From: Membranihabitans maritimus
Lineage (GTDB): Bacteria; Bacteroidota; Bacteroidia; Chitinophagales; Saprospiraceae
DNA length: 64,000 bases
NCBI RefSeq assembly: GCF_021729145.1
Contig: NZ_JAJSLW010000022.1
Location: 20,659 to 84,658 of the forward strand
Reading direction: 5' to 3'
Made by a program: the position numbers and the translations under genes. The first letter of the stretch is position 1, and every line of letters starts with the position of its first letter. The notes under the pieces were generated by a model that searched no databases, had not been told where the DNA came from, and was given only the letters and a program-made list of their open reading frames with translations. This document shows positions 56,309 through 64,000 of this stretch, piece by piece.

Positions 56309-56830
56309 TTAATGTCTCGAAGGATAAATTCCAAAAAGGGCAATAATAAAATGCACGCACAAAAAAGGCATCAAATTGGTGTGGCTTCGACTTCCGCCCA
56401 CATTTGAAACTGAGCTACTACTCAGGTTCTCAGCTACTACATCATTTTTTATGTACCCATCCACCGTAGTTGATTGTGCGACGACATTCGTCTGTGGATT
56501 GGGACCACCTGCCAAATTATCAGATCCTTTAAACTCATGGGTATGAGAAGGCATTTGATTGACAGTAAGTGTTTCCTTTTCTGCCCCCCCTTTGGCTCCC
56601 AGCCTTCGCTCAGATAAACCGGGTCCGTGTCCAGCGTGGATGGGTAATCGACCTCTCAGGTCCGGCAACCCGAATGTCGTTCTACCATCCCCTCCATAAA
56701 TAGTTCCCAATAATGAAAATAAAGCATCGTTCTGGGAAACGGCCAATAATTGCCCGTCACAAAAGGCCCATCCTCTCGGGGCAAAGTTTCCCGCAAACAT
56801 TCGGATTTCTCCAACAAATGGTTCCGACAT
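56309..56830 (-). CDS. Phage-tail-collar (MdpB-type) protein, second copy
   Basis: 173 aa. Same plan: collar domain EPFVGEIRMFAGNFAPRGWAFCDGQLLAVSQNDALFSLLG, NQMPSHTHEFKGS, and a tail LMPFLCVHFIIALFGIYPSRH, in which His and Cys replace usual Asn residues of the final segment. Lies 12 bp upstream of the third copy and 27 bp after the first. Confidence 0.85.
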   Translation of the reverse strand: MSEPFVGEIRMFAGNFAPRGWAFCDGQLLAVSQNDALFSLLGTIYGGDGRTTFGLPDLRGRLPIHAGHGPGLSERRLGAKGGAEKETLTVNQMPSHTHEFKGSDNLAGGPNPQTNVVAQSTTVDGYIKNDVVAENLSSSSVSNVGGSRSHTNLMPFLCVHFIIALFGIYPSRH

Positions 56831-56857
56831 AATTCTACAGTTATTAAAATTTGAAAA

Positions 56858-57376
56858 TTAATTTCTGGAAGGAAATAGACCTTGCAATGCTATACAATAA
56901 TTAAGAGCCAGATAGGGCTGCATATTATTGTGAGCCTGTCCTCCTCCGACATGGGTCAATGTATTGGTTGCCATATTCACAAGATTTCCGGGCGAACCAT
57001 AAAATTCGTTTGGAGCTGACCGCGCCAAATGGGTTCCGGAAGGTATCGGTGAATTCGCATCTGTACTGGTGGCTTTCAGTTCGTGCCTGTGTTCTGGTAT
57101 TTCATTGACAGCCAACGTGTGGGTCTCTTCCCCACTTTTCTGGCCTTCCCGATGTTCCGCCCCACCGTTGCTACGACCTACGTGAATCGGTACCCGCCCC
57201 CGGATATCCGGCAATGCAAAAGAAGTTCGCCCATCCCCACCATACGTGGTGCCGAGTAATGAGTATAAAGATTGGTTTTGATTAATGGAAAGTATTTGTC
57301 CATCGCAAAATGCCCATCCCCTGGGCGCAAAATTAAATCCGACGATACGTATCTCTGCAAGAAAAGGTTCTGCCAT
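56858..57376 (-). CDS. Phage-tail-collar (MdpB-type) protein, first copy
   Basis: 172 aa. Collar domain EPFLAEIRIVGFNFAPRGWAFCDGQILSINQNQSLYSLLGTTYGGDGRTSF, NEIPEHRHELKATS, and the family tail NNMQPYLALNYCIALQGLFPSRN. First of three in tandem, 92 bp after the giant beta-helix gene and on the same strand. Confidence 0.88.
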   Translation of the reverse strand: MAEPFLAEIRIVGFNFAPRGWAFCDGQILSINQNQSLYSLLGTTYGGDGRTSFALPDIRGRVPIHVGRSNGGAEHREGQKSGEETHTLAVNEIPEHRHELKATSTDANSPIPSGTHLARSAPNEFYGSPGNLVNMATNTLTHVGGGQAHNNMQPYLALNYCIALQGLFPSRN

Positions 57377-57401
57377 TTTTAAATATTTAGGGTATTTAAA
57401 A
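57377..57401 (-). promoter_or_regulatory. Hairpin abutting the start of the first collar gene
   Basis: TTTTAAATA (57377-57385) is the exact reverse complement of 57393-57401, with a 7-base loop, and touches the ATG. It is AT-rich, so the stem is weak. Confidence 0.25.
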
Positions 57402-57468
57402 GGAATATTTAAATGTAATCAATTTTATATATTAAATAAGCGTATTTTGCTATTATTTTTTCTTTTTA

Positions 57469-60400
57469 TTACGGCATCGCATTGGAAGGATTTGTACATG
57501 TCCCTCCGGTTAAAGTTCCTGCATGACCGCCGCTTACGGAACTTGCAGGCGTGTTTCCATTATTATTCCATGTGGTTGTTCCATCAGTATTAAATCCTTC
57601 CAATATGAGGGTTGCGTCGGCATGGTTTGTGCGAGCCCGATAAGCACTTATACCTGCTGCACTGGCTGAATTATTTGCTACATTGGCACATACTGTACTG
57701 GATTCCTGGGCTTGAGTCCGAATGTCATACAGACTACCTCCCGTCACAGTTACGGTATTATTGGTAATTGTAGCATCCAGACGCCCCTGGGTACACCCTG
57801 TTCCACAAGCCGTACCAGCCTTTAGTCTCGCCACAGCATCGATTCCTATATCATTCCCAATATTACTAATGGAGTTATTATCAATTTCTACAATTCCACG
57901 AGAGTTTTCATTAATATTCACGCGTATTCCAATACCAGCTGTTCCAGCTCCACCCACCTGAATATCCGGATTATTATTTATTCTTCCTTCTACTGAGCTA
58001 CTTACAGCAGAAAATATATTTACAGCTGGGCCTCCATTGCTATAAATCTTGGGATTACCTATTATATTAAAATTAAGGGAAGCAGAAAAATTAGTGGCTA
58101 AATCAATCCCTATTCCTGTACCGCCCATGGGGTCAAAATTGGAGTTTGTAATATCACACTGTGTCACAGTGGCACTTCCTTCTGCCCGTAATTGAATTCC
58201 ATTGGTCCGGTTTGCATTAAATGTGCAATTGTCTATATCAATAGTCGCTGTTGTCGTACCATTGATTCCGAAATCCAGCCCATCAGCTCCAAAAGCCATG
58301 CTCGTCTGCGCATAGGTTGAACCGGTACTCTCAAAATCCAGGCTTCCGCTGGATGTCTCAATCAAAACATTCCGTTCGGACGAAGTCTGTATCGTACTGT
58401 TGTTAATAGCTACAGTTCCAGTCAATTCGCGCATATAAATACCATGCTCATTAACCTCTCCTCCAAAATTTTGCACCATACTATTGGATAAGGTCCAATT
58501 ATTGATATCATTTCCATTGATCCCGATTTGAACACCTTCATTCAGAGAGAGATTATCCATGGTGATATCATTGGAAGCACTGCCATATATACCGGCATTA
58601 CACCCGGAATTATCCAATCCGTCACAGGTACCTGCTCCATCAGCAGTCCCTACATTTGTAAAATTCATATTTTTCAGCGTAACATTGTCTGTATTTATGA
58701 TCTCAAATCCCCGGTTCACAATATTCTGGATCGTACCTCCGCTTCCGTCAGTAGTACCGGTCCCCGTCACGGTAAAGAATCCTCCAGCCTGTGGGCCGGC
58801 ATTATTGAGGTATGCCCCTCTGGTAGCCCCGTTCGCAGATACACTCTGCAAGGTAACCCCTGACGTCCCAATATTGGTATTGTTTATCGTCACGGCTGTG
58901 GACGTTGTTGTCGAAACTGTATTCTGAGCATGTGTAATATTTACTGTTCCGCCACCCGAAATGTTGATTCCCTGATTTGCACCGGTATTTAGGGTCAGTT
59001 GACATCCCAGATTTGCAATACTTGTATTGGCATTGATCACCACACCGGCTGCGGATGAATTTTGTGTTATGGTTCCCGCCGTATAAGTAATATTGGCACT
59101 ACTGTTATTAACATTAAAAGCAGTACCCGTAGGGTTGGTAATGGTTGCATTGGAAAACGTGAAGGCACCCCCACTTCCATTAACAATATCGATTCCTGCA
59201 TCGCCTCCATTCAGTGTCACAGTGCCATTCAAATTATATTGTCCGTCAGCATTATTAAATTGAAGCCCATTGCCATTGGTAGAATTTACCGTCCCGGAAT
59301 ACGTCAACATACCGGTATGTCCATTCAATACATTAATTGTATTTGCATTTGCCCCCTGACTAATCATGCTTCCAGCAGAAAAATTAACATTCGTACTTCC
59401 TCCTGAAATAATAATACCCGAAGTAGTAGGACTGGTCATGGTGCCTCCGGACACCATTACAGTCCCCGTAGTATTTACCAACCACAAACCGTGGGTTCCA
59501 CCGTTGGTATTTAAAGCAGAAAGGGTAAGAGTTATCGCCCCACCGTTTTCAATTTTCACCCCACCGCCGGTACCGGTGACTGTTGACTCAGTAACAGAAA
59601 GGGTTCCTACTCCTGCTCCGGGATCTGTAATGGCAAATCCCGAACGCGTTCCTATATTCAATCCTGTGATGGTATTGTCTGTGTTCAAGGTTACCGCGTT
59701 TCCACTTCCATTACCCAGTTCAGCCCAATCCGTCGAAGTCCCTGATACACTATACGGAATAGTATTAGACAAGGCTGCCAGTGTAATTCCGGTTAATGAA
59801 GAACCTCCGAATAATGTTCCTACGGTTCCTTCCCCTATCACTGTTTGACCGACAACCAGGGTAAGGTTACCTGTGTAAGAATTTCCATTGTCTTCGATAA
59901 AAAGATAGGAATTGGCAATTGGAGGTGCCGAGTTATGTTCAGATATTGATTGAAAGGGATTAGTTAGCGTTCCATCCCCACCAGCATCGGCCATATCATC
60001 CATAAAATAGACCATATCGGATACCGTAATGGTTACCGTCGCCTGGGAAGGATCATTAAATCCATTATCAACAGAATAGGTAAAAGTATCGTCTCCTGTA
60101 AATCCGGCCGGAGGCGTATATTCAAATTCACCCGTTGCCATAACCGTCACCGATCCGCCCTGATCCGTTGCCACAGCTGCTCCCACATTCATGACACTTC
60201 CCTGGACCAAAGTCACGGAAATATCGTCACCGCTATCGTTTTGTAAAAGGTCATTACCCATTACATTGGTAGTATTTATGGGGATATTCCCGGTTGCCGA
60301 GTAAGAATCATTCATTGCAGAGGGTCTGTTTCCTACAGCTAGCGTAACAGTAGCAGGTGTAGCATCTGTTCCGATACTATTCGCCAGGGTATAATCAAAT

Positions 60401-63400
60401 TCAATTATACCGACAAAATCGGTAGGGGGAGTAAAGTTTAGATCTCCCATAGATGTGATTTCAATACTTCCACTTCCACCTATAGTAATTGCTCCGCCAC
60501 CGATGGATCCTGTTCCTGAATCCGATGAGCCAGCCAATTGGACTGAATTGATCACATCACTGGGTGGTTCACTAATTGCAGAAGGCAGCCCCAAATTATC
60601 AGCACCGAAACCATTGTCTAAAAACACATTAATTTGCGCAGATGAATTAGCATTTATATTTATATGAAAATTATTATCACCAGGTGAACTTGTTCCGGCA
60701 ATGACAGTTGCATCCGAATCATCCATTCCATCCGGTGGCCCCTGAATGGTAACGGTCACAGTAGCATCGGAAAATCCACTTGCATTTTCCAACCTGTACA
60801 GAAACGTAAATTCTCCGGATGTAGTAGGATTGTTTATAGAAAAACTTCCGTCCGCATTTACTGTCAGTGTTCCTCCAGCAAAACTTCCGGGTCCGGTGGT
60901 TTGTCCGGCTGAATAATCTGTAACAGTGCCTCCTAAATCACCCCCTCCAAAATTACTTATGACAGCTTCTGGTGTACCTAAATCATCAACACCGGAACCA
61001 TTATTATCAAATAATGTATCTACAGAATATGAATTGACCATTCCTACAATGGCATCCAGTTCATCGTCATTAGCTGCAGGAGGATCTTGTATAACCAGGG
61101 TTACCGTAGCATCGGAAGATCCCGCAGCATTACTCAATCGGTAATCAAATGTATACGTACCGGGCGTAAATGGCTGTCCAGTTAATGACCAAGATCCATC
61201 ACTATTTACGGTTAACGTACCACCTGCCAATGAAGCTCCGGATCCTGCTGGATTATCAGTAACACTTCCCATTAAATCACCCCCGCCAAAACTCTCCACT
61301 GTAGCTGCAGGAAATCCAAGATCATCCGCACCGGAACCATTGTCGACAAATAAACCCGATCCGGCAGCTATATTTTGATCAACTGAAAATAGGAATGTAT
61401 AGCTATCGTCCTGAGCCGCCGGTACTTCCTGTATAGTTACAGTTACTGTAGCATCTGAAACGCCTATGCCATTATCCAGTCTATATTCAAATGAAAAATT
61501 ACCTGACATAGTTGGATTGGAAACAGTAAAACTCCCGTCTGCATTCACAGTCAGCGTTCCTCCTGCGAAATCACCCATACCGGTAGAATTTCCAGCTGCA
61601 AAGTCTGAAACATCAGACGATCCCGATATATCACCTGCACCAAAACTAACCAAAGTCCCGGGAGGAACCCCCAAATCATCCATGCCATTGCCATTATCCG
61701 CAAATAATGTATCTGTCGGGTATGTACTCATTTGATTAACGACAGCGGTAAATTCATCATTTTGCGCCATTGGAGGCCTGGACCACGATATTATTACTTT
61801 AGCGCTGTCTTCAAAACCTTCAGAATCAATTAATTTATAATAGAAAGAATCCGCGATAGCCGTGTTTACGCCTGTTGAATCGTACTCAAAGGAACCATCC
61901 GACTGCACGGTAACTGTACCACCGTTTTCGGTAGATAATGATCCTCCCGGAGCATTCCCCTGAACTGAAGAAACCGTAAGATTTTCATTAAAGGGAGGGT
62001 TTGGCAACGGGTCATTTACATCCGCATCATTGGATAATAATCCTATCGCCATAGAGATAGTCATGGGATTACCCATTAATTCATACTGGTCGTTTATAGC
62101 CACAGGTGTAGCACGTATTGTGGAAGGGTCTAGCGTCGTATTCGGATCCATTCCATCATCAATTCCCAGATCAAATACACTGGTATCACCCAGGTTCTCA
62201 ATTGTCAATGTATATTGTATGGAATCATTGGGATTGGCAATTTGATCCATACTGGGATCGTAGCTGACTGAATCATCAAGGGTGATATCCAAAAAAGCAT
62301 ATACAATTAATTCTGCCACATTTGAAGGTATAGGATCGCCATCTCCTCCAATAATCAAATTCGCATCATTATTATGCGTAGCAATAACACTAGATTTCAC
62401 GTCGACCGAAACGGTACAACTATTCATAGCTGTTACACTTCCCCCTGAAAAGAAAATAGTATCGTTTCCTGGTTGTGCTAATACACTACCTCCACACGTA
62501 CTTTGCACATTTGGATCATTTGCAACAAGTACTCCATCCGGCAATTTATCTGTAAATCCCAATCCATTTACATCTGAATTGAATTCATCAAAGGTGTATG
62601 TCAAGGTAGATATACCTCCATTAGGAATTGAAGATGGACTAAACTCCATCTCAAAATTCGATACATCCTCAGAAATAACTTCGAGACTGGCAATAGCTGA
62701 CCCACTATTTCCTGCACTGCTGGTAAGAGCTCCTGACACATTATCATATATTCCCGGTGTCGAACCGGTTACATAAACTCGTACTTCACAGGTTGCTCCG
62801 GCAGCTACAGAACCTCCAGAATAAGAGATTGTTCCCGATCCGTCTATGCCCAATATTGTACCTCCGGTACAGGTAGTGGATAAAAAAGAGGGACTTGCTA
62901 CCACAATACCTGCTGGAAGATTATCCGTAAAATCAAGATCGCTTACAGCCAAAGCATTTAATGAATTATCAATAGTAAATGTTAAATAACTTCTTTCACC
63001 AGATGTAATTATTTCAGGAAAAAAGCCTTTGGAAAATAATGGACCGGCAACCACTTCCAAATCATCACTGGCGGGGTCAATCGTTATAGTTCCTCTTCCA
63101 TCTGGTACTCCTGTTAAAGAACTCGTAGTATTGGTGTATGTATCGGGATCCACATCCACCGGAACCTGAAATGTCACATCAAAACTGCACATTGATCCGG
63201 GATTTAAGGATCCTCCAGTAAAAGTAATTACTGAAGTACCTGTAACCTGAGAACCTGTTGCACAAATATCGTTTTTAGGAAGATCAGTTGCAATCATACC
63301 AGATACAGTAGCATCTAAGTCGTCAGTAAATGATATATCTGTTATAGTGGAAGGAGAATTATTTGTAAGCGTAAAAGTCACGGTCCCTGTACCTCCGGCC

Positions 63401-63582
63401 ACTACAGGACCACTAAAAGATTTTGTAAATTCTAATGTTTGAGAATTCAAAAGAGCGGTACAAAAGGAAACAATAAACAACGTAGCAAGTAATTTTGACA
63501 ACGCACTAGAAACATAGGCTCTATTTACCCTTAATTTTTTCATGTTATTTACGTCCATTCTATTTCTTAAAATCCTGTTCAT
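57469..63582 (-). CDS. Giant surface protein: DUF11-like, VCBS-like tandem and beta-helix regions
   Basis: 2037 aa. Signal peptide about 14-46 (LSKLLATLFIVSFCTALLNSQ). About 48-430: three DUF7933-like units (TVTFTLTNNSPSTITDISFTDDLD, with paired Cys). About 440-490: DUF11-like. From 494 to 1190: about six VCBS/Ig-like modules of near 115 residues, starting NDEF, DDSY, NDDEL or NDSY and containing GGTLTVNADGSF. From about 1200: long right-handed beta-helix of Asn/Gly/Thr-rich rungs (NNTGGTVMVSG-like) to the end NPSNAMP. No T9SS tail or anchor is visible. Probably secreted, stalk-like, adhesive. First gene of a seven-gene locus with the collar genes. Confidence 0.85.
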   Translation of the reverse strand: MNRILRNRMDVNNMKKLRVNRAYVSSALSKLLATLFIVSFCTALLNSQTLEFTKSFSGPVVAGGTGTVTFTLTNNSPSTITDISFTDDLDATVSGMIATDLPKNDICATGSQVTGTSVITFTGGSLNPGSMCSFDVTFQVPVDVDPDTYTNTTSSLTGVPDGRGTITIDPASDDLEVVAGPLFSKGFFPEIITSGERSYLTFTIDNSLNALAVSDLDFTDNLPAGIVVASPSFLSTTCTGGTILGIDGSGTISYSGGSVAAGATCEVRVYVTGSTPGIYDNVSGALTSSAGNSGSAIASLEVISEDVSNFEMEFSPSSIPNGGISTLTYTFDEFNSDVNGLGFTDKLPDGVLVANDPNVQSTCGGSVLAQPGNDTIFFSGGSVTAMNSCTVSVDVKSSVIATHNNDANLIIGGDGDPIPSNVAELIVYAFLDITLDDSVSYDPSMDQIANPNDSIQYTLTIENLGDTSVFDLGIDDGMDPNTTLDPSTIRATPVAINDQYELMGNPMTISMAIGLLSNDADVNDPLPNPPFNENLTVSSVQGNAPGGSLSTENGGTVTVQSDGSFEYDSTGVNTAIADSFYYKLIDSEGFEDSAKVIISWSRPPMAQNDEFTAVVNQMSTYPTDTLFADNGNGMDDLGVPPGTLVSFGAGDISGSSDVSDFAAGNSTGMGDFAGGTLTVNADGSFTVSNPTMSGNFSFEYRLDNGIGVSDATVTVTIQEVPAAQDDSYTFLFSVDQNIAAGSGLFVDNGSGADDLGFPAATVESFGGGDLMGSVTDNPAGSGASLAGGTLTVNSDGSWSLTGQPFTPGTYTFDYRLSNAAGSSDATVTLVIQDPPAANDDELDAIVGMVNSYSVDTLFDNNGSGVDDLGTPEAVISNFGGGDLGGTVTDYSAGQTTGPGSFAGGTLTVNADGSFSINNPTTSGEFTFLYRLENASGFSDATVTVTIQGPPDGMDDSDATVIAGTSSPGDNNFHININANSSAQINVFLDNGFGADNLGLPSAISEPPSDVINSVQLAGSSDSGTGSIGGGAITIGGSGSIEITSMGDLNFTPPTDFVGIIEFDYTLANSIGTDATPATVTLAVGNRPSAMNDSYSATGNIPINTTNVMGNDLLQNDSGDDISVTLVQGSVMNVGAAVATDQGGSVTVMATGEFEYTPPAGFTGDDTFTYSVDNGFNDPSQATVTITVSDMVYFMDDMADAGGDGTLTNPFQSISEHNSAPPIANSYLFIEDNGNSYTGNLTLVVGQTVIGEGTVGTLFGGSSLTGITLAALSNTIPYSVSGTSTDWAELGNGSGNAVTLNTDNTITGLNIGTRSGFAITDPGAGVGTLSVTESTVTGTGGGVKIENGGAITLTLSALNTNGGTHGLWLVNTTGTVMVSGGTMTSPTTSGIIISGGSTNVNFSAGSMISQGANANTINVLNGHTGMLTYSGTVNSTNGNGLQFNNADGQYNLNGTVTLNGGDAGIDIVNGSGGAFTFSNATITNPTGTAFNVNNSSANITYTAGTITQNSSAAGVVINANTSIANLGCQLTLNTGANQGINISGGGTVNITHAQNTVSTTTSTAVTINNTNIGTSGVTLQSVSANGATRGAYLNNAGPQAGGFFTVTGTGTTDGSGGTIQNIVNRGFEIINTDNVTLKNMNFTNVGTADGAGTCDGLDNSGCNAGIYGSASNDITMDNLSLNEGVQIGINGNDINNWTLSNSMVQNFGGEVNEHGIYMRELTGTVAINNSTIQTSSERNVLIETSSGSLDFESTGSTYAQTSMAFGADGLDFGINGTTTATIDIDNCTFNANRTNGIQLRAEGSATVTQCDITNSNFDPMGGTGIGIDLATNFSASLNFNIIGNPKIYSNGGPAVNIFSAVSSSVEGRINNNPDIQVGGAGTAGIGIRVNINENSRGIVEIDNNSISNIGNDIGIDAVARLKAGTACGTGCTQGRLDATITNNTVTVTGGSLYDIRTQAQESSTVCANVANNSASAAGISAYRARTNHADATLILEGFNTDGTTTWNNNGNTPASSVSGGHAGTLTGGTCTNPSNAMP

Positions 63583-63640
63583 TTGACAAACACATTGATC
63601 ATTCAGACTATTAATTTAAAACTTTGAATAGATCAAAGTA

Positions 63641-64000
63641 TCATTCCACTTTTACCATTCGTTTGGTAGCCGTATATTTATCCGTATCCAATTGATAATA
63701 TAATACACCCGTAACCGGTAATTCCTGTGGTTTCACCTGCACTTGATTATACCCTTTCTTGTATTCACCTTCAAACTCCTTTATTACTTTCCCCGTCACA
63801 TCATAGATTGTCAACCTGGCTTCTGCATCTTCCGGTAAGTCAAAACCAATTACCGTATACCCGTCAAACGGATTGGGTATATTCTGGTGTAGTATAAATC
63901 GATCTTTAATCTCACGGTTCCCAACTTCAAAATCATCCATCGGGGCCGGTCCTCTCGATACTACATCCGGTTCCGTACACTCCGCATCAACCTGGACTAT
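63641..64000 (-). CDS. C-terminal end of a T9SS-exported protein, truncated by the window
   Basis: The frame stays open to the window edge, so the 5' part lies outside. The visible end is a type A sorting domain: HQNIPNPFDGYTVIGFDLPEDAEARLTIYDVTGKVIKEF ... ATKRMVKVE. Upstream there are DAECTEPDVVSRGPAP residues of the preceding region. Only 58 bp before the giant beta-helix gene start, same strand, so it may belong to the same locus. Confidence 0.8.
   Translation of the reverse strand: MVQVDAECTEPDVVSRGPAPMDDFEVGNREIKDRFILHQNIPNPFDGYTVIGFDLPEDAEARLTIYDVTGKVIKEFEGEYKKGYNQVQVKPQELPVTGVLYYQLDTDKYTATKRMVKVE

Noticed and set aside
55772..57376. Prophage or tailocin
   Set aside because: Only collar-domain proteins are present; no sheath, tube, baseplate, capsid, integrase or lysis genes.

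Overview
The window looks like a Bacteroidota chromosome, probably Saprospiria-like. The evidence is an AT-rich genome, several secreted proteins ending in type IX secretion (T9SS) type A sorting domains, lipoproteins with short signal peptides, few Shine-Dalgarno-like sequences, TAnnTTTG-type -7 promoter elements, and Bacteroidota-typical families (PIF1-like helicase with a C-terminal HTH, CzcA/CusA fused to a TolC-like protein, the TetR-independent PyrR-PyrB pair, YpdA, a serine palmitoyltransferase-like enzyme). The genus cannot be fixed from sequence reading alone.

Left part (1-10.4 kb): a broken six-bladed beta-propeller lipoprotein gene, a PIF1-like helicase, then a compact pentose phosphate operon tkt-gnd-zwf-pgl. 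Just after pgl is a small graveyard: the 3' end of a second CusB-like adaptor gene joined head to head with the 3' third of a second pgl. Metal region (10.5-23.7 kb, all on the minus strand): a small CSPxCxCxCC protein (DUF6660-like), a CzcA-TolC fusion pump, its CusB-like adaptor, a PII-like protein of the metal-associated group, a P1B-4-like ATPase and a CDF-like transporter. These are followed by a second operon of a di-heme DHOR-type cytochrome, a Rieske protein and a porin. The pump gene has a 132 bp leader that can fold into a multi-stem structure.

Middle (24-45.5 kb): a secreted subtilase, an M1 metallopeptidase with T9SS tail, two unknown exported proteins around a tRNA-His(GTG), pyrR-pyrB, an operon purM-folC-spt, and two T9SS surface proteins (687 and 2372 aa) that share an unnamed cysteine-containing module of about 263 residues. 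A NahK-like kinase follows.

Right part (45.8-64 kb): YpdA-like reductase, a TlpA-like lipoprotein, an SDR, endonuclease III with an incomplete Fe-S ligand set, a LuxC-like acyl-CoA reductase with an RluA pseudouridine synthase, and a Cys/Met-metabolism PLP enzyme. The window then ends in a seven-gene minus-strand locus: a 2037 aa beta-helix surface protein, three tandem phage-tail-collar (MdpB-type) proteins, a beta-propeller-like protein, a GNAT acetyltransferase and a DUF6916-like protein. No other phage gene is present. This locus is the best candidate for a poorly understood system. A further T9SS protein runs off the right edge. Family assignments rest on recognised motifs and remembered family features; no database search was run.
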